Below, in pieces: positions 11,237 to 17,465 of a DNA stretch of 17,465 nucleotides (positions are counted from its first letter, which is position 1; every line of letters starts with the position of its first letter). The notes beneath the pieces were generated by a model. It made no database searches. It had not been told where the DNA came from and worked only from the letters and a program-made list of their open reading frames with translations. Source of the stretch: Leptospira ellisii (GTDB lineage Bacteria; Spirochaetota; Leptospiria; Leptospirales; Leptospiraceae); contig NZ_NPEF01000073.1 of assembly GCF_002811955.1 (NCBI RefSeq), positions 1 to 17,465 on the forward strand, in the 5' to 3' direction. Made by a program: the position numbers and the translations under genes.

Positions 11237-12040
11237 TTAACGGAAAATCTCTTTCCGGAGGGAATCCGCCGTTTCGGTATCGAATTCGCGATACAAAGTG
11301 ATCATATACGTATCCGTGGATTTTATGTTGAGATGAAGACTGGCGGGACCGAATTCCAACCAGACATAACGGTGATACGCCTCCAAAGCGACCGATATAT
11401 CCCAGAAATTGAGTTTGATTCCCGCAAAGGGACTGATGTTGTACGAGGTGCAGCTTTCACGAATCACGCAGACTCCGATTCCCCCGTCCACTCCGCCGAT
11501 CAAATCTAGACCGCTAAACGCCTTGAATTCGTATTTAATCCCCAAGTCGATGCTGTTCGTCTCGTAACGGACCCCGTTCCGCATCTCCGTGGAGATATAA
11601 GGAACGACGTATTGAAGGGAGAACAGAAGAAACGCATTCTGCAGACCGTCGATCACCGGTCTCGGTTCGATCAGAACGTATTTGTTTGCGTAAACCGCGT
11701 TCAAGTAGGAGTCGTACGGCCTCGCCGAATAGATACTGTTCGTAAATCCGACACGATAAAACGTGGACGGTAATTCGCCCGGAATTTCTATCCCGAAGGA
11801 AGTGTGTTTCGAATTGAGCGAATAAGTCCTATCTTGCAAACCGATGACGATGGCCTCTATCTGCCGGGGATCCAAGACGGGATATTCGAATATGGAAAGA
11901 AACGCGATGCCCGTATTGATGTACGTATCCTTGATGGGAAGGGCGCCCTCCCCCCTGCGGATGTAGATTTTTTTCTTTTCGGAAAACAGAATCGAAGGCA
12001 GAAACGCCAGAACAAAAATCAAAAGCAGAATTTTACGCAA
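11237..12040 (-). CDS. putative outer-membrane beta-barrel protein, function unknown
   Basis: From TTG 12040 this is a 267-residue protein with a clean signal peptide (MRKILLLIFVLAFLPSILFS). A GGAGG 5 bp upstream of that TTG decides the start. An ATG at 12097 is in frame but adds a charged, unconvincing extension and has no Shine-Dalgarno. The mature part alternates aromatic and polar residues in strand-like stretches (GIKYEFKAFSG, GIKLNFWDISVALEAY), as in small barrels or surface proteins, and has a cysteine pair near VCVIRESC. I do not recognise the family. It ends at the terminator just downstream and is separated from the peptidase gene upstream by 118 bp containing a strong stem-loop. 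Confidence 0.7.
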   Translation of the reverse strand: MRKILLLIFVLAFLPSILFSEKKKIYIRRGEGALPIKDTYINTGIAFLSIFEYPVLDPRQIEAIVIGLQDRTYSLNSKHTSFGIEIPGELPSTFYRVGFTNSIYSARPYDSYLNAVYANKYVLIEPRPVIDGLQNAFLLFSLQYVVPYISTEMRNGVRYETNSIDLGIKYEFKAFSGLDLIGGVDGGIGVCVIRESCTSYNISPFAGIKLNFWDISVALEAYHRYVWLEFGPASLHLNIKSTDTYMITLYREFDTETADSLRKEIFR

Positions 12041-12107
12041 CAAAACCTCCGCGGCCCGCGTTATGCGTTCGTTCCGAAGAAGAAACCGATGACGCACAAC
12101 GTGAACC

Positions 12108-12143
12108 CGATCCGATTCTTGTATCCGTTTCGGAATCGGATCG
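12108..12143 (-). other. perfect 11-bp stem-loop between peptidase and outer-membrane protein genes
   Basis: CGATCCGATTC (12108-12118) and GAATCGGATCG (12133-12143) are exact inverted repeats around a 14-base loop. The stem-loop starts 15 bp after the peptidase stop codon and lies about 70 bp before the next start. No T-run follows it on either strand. It could be an mRNA-stabilising or processing hairpin, a Rho-assisted terminator or an operator. Confidence 0.55.
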
Positions 12144-12158
12144 AGACAGGTTTCGGAT

Positions 12159-12836
12159 TTAAATCAGCAACTCCTCGTAAAAAGCTCCTAAAGTCCCGTC
12201 GGGGAGCACGAGATGGATCTCCAAGATCCAAAACCGGTCTTTACCGTCGGGTTTTGCGTTTAACGGAACGTCGTTCTCCGCGCTGATATAATGAACGCGG
12301 TCTTTGGAATGGATTTTATGATGGGAAAAACGATCGATCAGATGTCCCGCGATTTCCCCTCCGAAACGATAACCGAATCTTTTCGCGGAGTCGCACGCGA
12401 AAGAATACAATTCGGAACCGCTGATCTCGGGACGATCCGCGTAAAAATTCCTGCAGAGACGCCAAACCTCGGCGACGTCATCCTTTAACTTAAGTTTTAC
12501 GGGATCGCTTCCGAGGACGTAGGTTCTTCCGAAATCGGCTTCGTACTCGTCGAAGATAGGACCGTAGTCCACCCAGATCAGATCCTCTTCGCGCAAAACT
12601 AAATCCGGAGGATTAAAATCGTACGGCAAAACGGTATTCTTCCCCGCGCGTACTATCCTTTTGTGCCAGTATCTGCGGATTCCGAAAAGCGATTCCGCCA
12701 AACGAAATATTTCCTCGCTTAACGCCGATTCGGTGAAACCGGACCGTATCAAATTGTCCCGTTCGATACGATCGAACAAAATCTCCGCTTTTGCCTGGGC
12801 TTGTCTTAATCGTTCGAGAGTTTGTTCGGAATTCAT
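12159..12836 (-). CDS. M24-family metallopeptidase (Xaa-Pro aminopeptidase-like)
   Basis: This 225-residue protein matches the pita-bread catalytic domain of M24 peptidases without the N-terminal domain of full-length aminopeptidase P. The five metal ligands can be placed as D90 (WVDYG), D101 (EADFGRT, 11 residues on), H165 (IAGHLID), E207 (ILEIHL) and E221 (FYEEL), with family-like spacing. It should therefore be an active two-metal cytoplasmic enzyme that removes N-terminal residues from peptides; no export signal is seen. The ATG at 12836 has no recognisable Shine-Dalgarno, so the start is less certain than the fold. The membrane-protein gene ends 69 bp upstream. Confidence 0.85.
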   Translation of the reverse strand: MNSEQTLERLRQAQAKAEILFDRIERDNLIRSGFTESALSEEIFRLAESLFGIRRYWHKRIVRAGKNTVLPYDFNPPDLVLREEDLIWVDYGPIFDEYEADFGRTYVLGSDPVKLKLKDDVAEVWRLCRNFYADRPEISGSELYSFACDSAKRFGYRFGGEIAGHLIDRFSHHKIHSKDRVHYISAENDVPLNAKPDGKDRFWILEIHLVLPDGTLGAFYEELLI

Positions 12837-12905
12837 CGAGAACCGATACGCGAAAAGGAAGATCCGTATTTCGAAGAGATATCGATGTCGCTTAACATTT
12901 TCCGA

Positions 12906-13325
12906 TCAATCCCCGTTTTTTCCGATCGCGACGATTCCCGCGAGATAACCCATGGGAAGATAGGCGCCCAAAATATCCAAAACGCTGAACCAAAGCGGAG
13001 AAGGCAATAGGATCGTATTCGCGATCCCGCCGACTAAAAAAAGGACTCCGATGCCGGAAGCCAAAAAAAGCCGGCGACGCGCGGCGATCTTTGCGGTCGT
13101 AAACGCGCCGGCGAACGTACCGAGCGCGTGCGCCAAAAACGGAAACAGAAAATGTTTCGGTTCGAACAGATGTAAGGAAGCCTTCAATCCCTCCATAGTG
13201 GTCACATCGGCGCCGTTAGGTGGAGGAATGATGTGACCGCTTACCGTTACGATCACCATATTCACCGCGCTGCCTAATACCGCACCCGCTAAAAAAGCCA
13301 AAATATTTCGAATGATCGGATTCAT
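12906..13325 (-). CDS. four-helix integral membrane protein, function unknown
   Basis: This 139-residue protein has four hydrophobic segments (about residues 5-30, 58-80, 84-104 and 108-132). A glycine-rich first helix (LAFLAGAVLGSAVNM) precedes a periplasmic-looking loop with HIIPPPNGADV. I do not recognise the family; similar small conserved membrane proteins are common in Leptospira. Two ATGs are in frame. I chose 13325 because AAGG lies 9 bp upstream, whereas the ATG at 13334 directly abuts it. The gene is followed at 69 bp by the M24 peptidase gene on the same strand. The 185 bp upstream of it hold no gene and no clear promoter. Confidence 0.7.
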   Translation of the reverse strand: MNPIIRNILAFLAGAVLGSAVNMVIVTVSGHIIPPPNGADVTTMEGLKASLHLFEPKHFLFPFLAHALGTFAGAFTTAKIAARRRLFLASGIGVLFLVGGIANTILLPSPLWFSVLDILGAYLPMGYLAGIVAIGKNGD

Positions 13326-13510
13326 TGTTTCCATCCTTCTGTCGTATCGTATGAATCGAACCCTCCTCCTTGAACGCGGTCATTCAACGGAAACGAAACG
13401 CCGCCCCAAAGGAAGTTCTTCCTACGGATTAAAGAATGAGGTCGGAACGGATTCGAACGTCAAGTAATTGTTGTTATTTTCGATCCCGATACGAGCCGTT
13501 TGTTTCCCAT

Positions 13511-13957
13511 TCAAACGTTCGCTTCGGGCCGTTTTAAAAAGAGCATCTTTCCCTTGAAGGTCATCACGACCTGATCGTTTTGATTGATCAGTTCGTTCAA
13601 CGCGGTCACGAGTCCCAAGTTGGATCGAAATTTATTTTTTTCTAATATAGTAAATCGTCCCCGAAGCGTATCGTCCGCGAACACGGGCCGCTTCCACTTC
13701 AACTCCTCCAAGCCGGGCGATCCCATTCCGTGTGCGCGGCTCATGAGGGAGGCTACGAAAAGTTTCATATAAACGGCGGTGGTCTGCCAACCCGAGGCGA
13801 TCAACGCCCCGTAGATCGATTCCTTGGCTTTTTCCTCGTCCACGTGGAACGGTTGCGGATCGTATTTGAGGGAGAATTCCAAAATTTCCCCTTTGGAAAG
13901 CGTGTAACTCCCCAATTCGAACGTTTCTCCCACCATTAAATCTTCATAATATTTCAT
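13511..13957 (-). CDS. MaoC-like hot-dog dehydratase
   Basis: This 148-residue single hot-dog domain carries the hydratase-2 signature: SLKYDPQPFHVDEEKAKES with catalytic D33 and H38, then GALIASGWQT. SPGLEELKWKRPVFADDTL is typical of the MaoC family. These enzymes hydrate or dehydrate (R)-3-hydroxyacyl-CoA or related thioesters; the substrate cannot be read here. Length is normal for a single-domain member. ATG 13957 has GGGGAA 6 bp upstream. It stands alone between two gaps, with no fatty-acid genes next to it in the window. Confidence 0.88.
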   Translation of the reverse strand: MKYYEDLMVGETFELGSYTLSKGEILEFSLKYDPQPFHVDEEKAKESIYGALIASGWQTTAVYMKLFVASLMSRAHGMGSPGLEELKWKRPVFADDTLRGRFTILEKNKFRSNLGLVTALNELINQNDQVVMTFKGKMLFLKRPEANV

Positions 13958-14254
<297 letters not shown>

Positions 14255-15985
14255 TCATTTTTTCTCCGATTTTTTCAGGGTGGCGCGCATCAGAATCACC
14301 TTTCCTGCGAGCTCGGATCTGCGGGCTTTAAGAAAGAATTTTCCTTCGGGGGTCGCCACCTTATAAGCGGGATATTCCCGAACGGTTTCGAAGCGAACCT
14401 CCTCTCCGAAAAATTCCCCCATCTTACCGACCCATTTATCCTGAACGATCACATAACGTTCCCCTTCCTTGCGAACCGCTTCGATCAAAACCGCGGGATC
14501 GAAAAGCGTTCTGGAGATCCGCTTCGAATAGTAGGCGTAGGATCGTTTGGATGCGGGCACACCGAATAGGAACAACTTTTCCTTCCCCGTTTCGTGTTCA
14601 CGGATGAAGGCGCCGATATCCCTGGAAGGTTGATACGAGGTCAACATGGGATAAAGATACAGACCGACGATAGAAAAAAAAAGCGAAATCGGAAACAGCC
14701 AAAACGCGAGCGTTTTCCCCTGAACGTTCGAATTCGAATACGTCCAAACGAACACACCCAGATACGCGGCCGGAAGAATCGCGTACGTCCAAGTTACGTC
14801 TACGCTGAAAACGGGAATGAGCGCCGCCGCGATCAGAAAGAAAGTCCCCGTGATCAACATAAGGATTTTTTCAGTTCTCCAAAAGGATTCCACCTTCGCG
14901 TCGGAAACCGAAGAAAGGATCGATTCCAAAACTCCGGAACCGATCACTGCCGCGGCCGGAAGACACCAGTAGATGTACTGCGGAAGCTGATATTTGGAGA
15001 AACTGATCAGGAACAAAAACAGGAACAGCCAAAAACCCGGGACAAAATCCCCGTCTTTATATTCGTTTTTTAGAATATTCTGAAATGATCCCTTAAAACC
15101 GGTTCGTTTCAGGAATTCCCGGATCCGGAATACGACGAATCCGAAAAAAGGAAGGATAAAGATCCCGAATGCCCAGGAGAAATTGGAATAAAAGAAAAGG
15201 GGATTGAACTTCTGATTGTACATCTTGGCGTAAAAGCGCCCGAAGGACTGGATCCACAAAAAGAAATAAGGACCGTAGGTCTGAAACTCGAAATATAAAG
15301 GGACGGACCACAACACGGGGGGGAAAAGCGCCAAAAGCGCGCCCGGAAACAGTTTCATCTCGGCGAGACGCCTCCAATCCCGCCGGAAAAGGATGTCCCC
15401 TCCTATGGAGATCGCGGGAATGACCATGGCGATGGGTCCCTTCGTAACGAAGCCGAGTCCCATCGAAAAATACATTAAATAATAGTAATTTTTGTTTTTC
15501 TTAAACGCGAGATAATAAAACGCGTGAACCAAGATCAGATACGGGGTGAGATACACGTCTATCTTTGGATCCACGACCATGGAATAAAGTCCGGGCGAAA
15601 GCGAATACAAAAACACCGCAAGCCAAGCCCTGGTGCGACTTCCGGAATACAACTCGGTGAGTTTGAAGATTCCCCAGAACGACAAAAGAGTGAAGAGAAT
15701 CGCGGGTAAACGGAAGGCGAAATTCTCGTAACCGAAAACGAGGAAGGAAAGGGAAATCTTCCAAAACGTAAGTATCGGTTTATCCAGATACCGTCTGCCG
15801 TTGTCCCGTATAAAGAAGGGATTTCCGCCTTCCACCATCTCCCTCGAAATTTCCGCGTATTGCGAGGAATCGATGTCGATCACGTCCAGAGGAAACGTAA
15901 AAAGCAAAGGAAGGATAGCGACGAGAAGAAAGACGAAAACGAATTTCTTGGAGAGGAAAGAAGTATCGGAGGAGATCTGATTCAT
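14255..15985 (-). CDS. GT39/ArnT-like membrane glycosyltransferase
   Basis: This 576-residue polytopic protein has the GT-C architecture: an acidic first periplasmic loop ([17 protein letters not shown], residues about 34-50), then [26 protein letters not shown] and the [13 protein letters not shown] segment of the catalytic region. It has about 11-12 membrane helices and a soluble C-terminal domain after about residue 460. The family moves sugars from polyprenyl-phosphate donors to lipid A, other glycolipids or proteins on the periplasmic face; the acceptor is unknown. ATG 15985 has AGGA 7 bp upstream, 13 bp after the cysteine-rich lipoprotein gene, so the two are cotranscribed. The gene is intact. 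Confidence 0.88.
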   Translation of the reverse strand: MNQISSDTSFLSKKFVFVFLLVAILPLLFTFPLDVIDIDSSQYAEISREMVEGGNPFFIRDNGRRYLDKPILTFWKISLSFLVFGYENFAFRLPAILFTLLSFWGIFKLTELYSGSRTRAWLAVFLYSLSPGLYSMVVDPKIDVYLTPYLILVHAFYYLAFKKNKNYYYLMYFSMGLGFVTKGPIAMVIPAISIGGDILFRRDWRRLAEMKLFPGALLALFPPVLWSVPLYFEFQTYGPYFFLWIQSFGRFYAKMYNQKFNPLFFYSNFSWAFGIFILPFFGFVVFRIREFLKRTGFKGSFQNILKNEYKDGDFVPGFWLFLFLFLISFSKYQLPQYIYWCLPAAAVIGSGVLESILSSVSDAKVESFWRTEKILMLITGTFFLIAAALIPVFSVDVTWTYAILPAAYLGVFVWTYSNSNVQGKTLAFWLFPISLFFSIVGLYLYPMLTSYQPSRDIGAFIREHETGKEKLFLFGVPASKRSYAYYSKRISRTLFDPAVLIEAVRKEGERYVIVQDKWVGKMGEFFGEEVRFETVREYPAYKVATPEGKFFLKARRSELAGKVILMRATLKKSEKK

Positions 15986-15998
15986 ACCGTATCCTAAA

Positions 15999-16280
15999 TT
16001 AATCCATAAATCCGGATTCCATCACGCAGGTGTTGAAACCTTTGCAGGACGTCTCCGATTCGAAACAAGGAAGCACGAAACTCTGTTCGCGTATGCAGCC
16101 GCTTTCGCAGTCGATCATCGCCTGTCCCCTTTCCGCGTCCGTAACCTTAACGTCCTTGAACGTGTTCTCCGCGCATTGAACGAAAAACTTGCAGGCGGAA
16201 TTACACTTTTGCTGAACGTATTCCTGACACGAAACGAAGAAAAGAAGGGATAAGATGAGAAAAACCCTTTTTAGATTCAT
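15999..16280 (-). CDS. small cysteine-rich lipoprotein
   Basis: From ATG 16280 this is 93 residues: the signal [18 protein letters not shown] with the lipid cysteine at residue 18 (V-S-C lipobox). Eight further cysteines (26, 30, 36, 58, 62, 72, 79 and 85) include two CxxxC pairs. It matches the style of the small Cys-rich lipoprotein families described in Leptospira; from memory one is TIGR04453, which a profile search could confirm. The cysteines probably form four disulfides in the periplasm or outer membrane; there is no CxxCH, so it is not a cytochrome. A TTG at 16295 is in frame but adds a poor n-region. The gene lies 30 bp after rlmN and 13 bp before the glycosyltransferase. Confidence 0.8.
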   Translation of the reverse strand: MNLKRVFLILSLLFFVSCQEYVQQKCNSACKFFVQCAENTFKDVKVTDAERGQAMIDCESGCIREQSFVLPCFESETSCKGFNTCVMESGFMD

Positions 16281-16310
16281 TGCCCCATTTTCCAAAGAGG
16301 AAAGAGGAGG

Positions 16311-17372
16311 TCAACTTTTTGAGGCGAGCATACCGCACGCGCCGAAGATATCTTTCCCCGGGGATCTTCGGTTCAAAATGGGAATCCCCGCCGGTTCCAA
16401 AAGGGAGATGAATTCCCGCACCTCGTCCGGCGTCGGCCTTCTCCATCCGAAAAATTCCGTATTGAGAGGAATGACGTTGATCTTACAATCCAAAGACCTG
16501 GCGATTTTGACGAGTTTGTCCGCGTTCTGTTTTCCCATGTTCACTCCGGGAATCATAACGTATTCGAACGTGATCCTGCGTTTCAGTTCTCTCGTAAAAT
16601 CCTTTGCGGCCTGCAGAAGTTCGGGAAGCGTAAACTTCTCCTCAATATCCATGATCTCCCGTCTTCCGTCGCGATCGGGATGATTGAGGGAAATAGCGAA
16701 ATTATACGGTTCCTTGTTCTCGATGAATCTTCGGATTCCGTTGACGACTCCCGAAGTGGAGATCGTGATCCTTCTCGCCCCGAGATTGAGCGCGTCCGGA
16801 TCGTGTAGGATGGAAGCGGCCCGGATCACGTTGAAGTAATTGTGGAACGGCTCGCCCATTCCCATAAAAACGATGTTAGTCGCCCGATCCCCCACGGTTT
16901 TTTCCACCTGAAGGACCTGATCCACGATCTCGTGGGCTTTTAGATTTCCTTGAAATTCTAATTTAGCGGTCGCGCAGAATTTGCAGTTGAGCGTGCAGCC
17001 GACCTGGGAGGAAATGCAGATCGTTTTTCTTCCCCCGTCTCCGGACGGAATCCATACCGCTTCGAATTCCTTTCCGTTTTCGGGTTCTGAGGCGAAGGTA
17101 AACTTCTGCGTTCCGTCCACCGACTTGAGATGTTTTATCGTATGAAGCCGGGTTAAGGAACATTGTTCCTCCAACTTTTCCCGAAGCGCCTTGGAAAACG
17201 TGGTGAATTGATCCCAGGATTCGTAGCGGTTTACGTAAAGCCCGTGATAAATCTGTTTGGCGCGGAACGGTTTTTCTCCTAAGGAAACCACGATCTCGGA
17301 AAGTTCGGGCAGGGTCCTTCCTTTCAGCGGAATTTTTCCGGTTTGTATCTCTCCGAGGGAATCGTGCGTCAT
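16311..17372 (-). CDS. rlmN: RlmN-family radical SAM methyltransferase (23S rRNA A2503 / tRNA A37)
   Basis: This 353-residue radical-SAM enzyme of the RlmN/Cfr family forms 2-methyladenosine in 23S rRNA (and tRNA in E. coli). The cluster motif is C126-x3-C130-x2-C133 in [12 protein letters not shown]. The two catalytic cysteines are C119 (KTICISSQ) and C346 (FGACGML). [10 protein letters not shown] and RITISTSG are the SAM-binding segments, and the N-terminal [12 protein letters not shown] is the RNA-binding region. One motif is unusual: where the family has SLHAPND, this protein reads SLNHPDRD, and the following MPIN is MDIE. ATG 17372 has AAGG 8 bp upstream. It is the first gene of a three-gene unit with the two genes that follow. 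Confidence 0.9.
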   Translation of the reverse strand: MTHDSLGEIQTGKIPLKGRTLPELSEIVVSLGEKPFRAKQIYHGLYVNRYESWDQFTTFSKALREKLEEQCSLTRLHTIKHLKSVDGTQKFTFASEPENGKEFEAVWIPSGDGGRKTICISSQVGCTLNCKFCATAKLEFQGNLKAHEIVDQVLQVEKTVGDRATNIVFMGMGEPFHNYFNVIRAASILHDPDALNLGARRITISTSGVVNGIRRFIENKEPYNFAISLNHPDRDGRREIMDIEEKFTLPELLQAAKDFTRELKRRITFEYVMIPGVNMGKQNADKLVKIARSLDCKINVIPLNTEFFGWRRPTPDEVREFISLLEPAGIPILNRRSPGKDIFGACGMLASKS

Positions 17373-17465
17373 AAAAGGCCTTAAACCGATTTTTTTCCCG
17401 CCCCTTAAGGAGAAAACCCTTTTAACCGGTCTTAAAAAACGGTAAAAATATAAATACTATAAATA
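17373..17465 (-). promoter_or_regulatory. upstream region of rlmN
   Basis: A very AT-rich block (17440-17465) lies upstream of rlmN on the minus strand and could hold the promoter. I cannot place -35/-10 boxes with confidence. The Shine-Dalgarno AAGG lies 8 bp before the start. Confidence 0.3.

Overview
The window comes from a spirochaete of the genus Leptospira, most probably one of its less AT-rich species. Four things point there: a DUF1554 (endostatin-like, Len-type) lipoprotein, a small DUF4952-like secreted protein, several lipoproteins with loose spirochaetal lipoboxes, and gene content I recognise from that genus. The species is not determined. Nearly every gene is on the minus strand; only the nuclease and the DUF1554 lipoprotein at about 9.4-11.15 kb are on the plus strand.

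Region 1 (1-1279) is a sparse, repeat-rich tail downstream of a respiratory operon. It holds one small secreted-protein gene (486-923). Two diverged copies of a short segment flank it; each copy is the last codons of the SH3-type lipoprotein gene plus the terminator that follows them. The distal copy (about 316-407) keeps a near-perfect intrinsic terminator. In the proximal copy (about 1216-1300) the hairpin has decayed. A nested inverted repeat with an AT-rich core (1081-1203) lies between the small gene and the operon.

Region 2 (1280-9130) is a complete Alternative Complex III operon in the order actA-actB-actC-actD-actE-actF. It encodes a quinol:cytochrome c oxidoreductase unrelated to bc1: a pentaheme cytochrome, a molybdopterin-oxidoreductase-like iron-sulfur subunit, two NrfD-like quinone-binding membrane subunits, a DUF3341 subunit and a monoheme cytochrome c. 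Spacing is 0-19 bp throughout. A lipoprotein with an SH3-like domain follows actF after 11 bp, making it a candidate accessory protein.

Region 3 (9131-11151) has a divergent intergenic region and two plus-strand genes. The first is a secreted endonuclease/exonuclease/phosphatase-family protein. Its signal-peptide start, which has a strong Shine-Dalgarno, is out of frame with the catalytic domain at a seven-T run. The second is the DUF1554 lipoprotein.

Region 4 (11193-17465) is a minus-strand series. From high to low coordinates it runs rlmN, a cysteine-rich small lipoprotein and a GT39/ArnT-like glycosyltransferase (a tight three-gene operon), a MaoC-like dehydratase, a four-helix membrane protein, an M24 metallopeptidase and a putative outer-membrane protein closed by an intrinsic terminator. 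A perfect 11-bp stem-loop separates the last two.

I did not find a phage, IS element, CRISPR array, tRNA or rRNA. The main unusual features are the duplicated gene-end/terminator pair around 486-923, the nested palindrome at 1081-1203 and the poly-T frameshift at 9480-9486.
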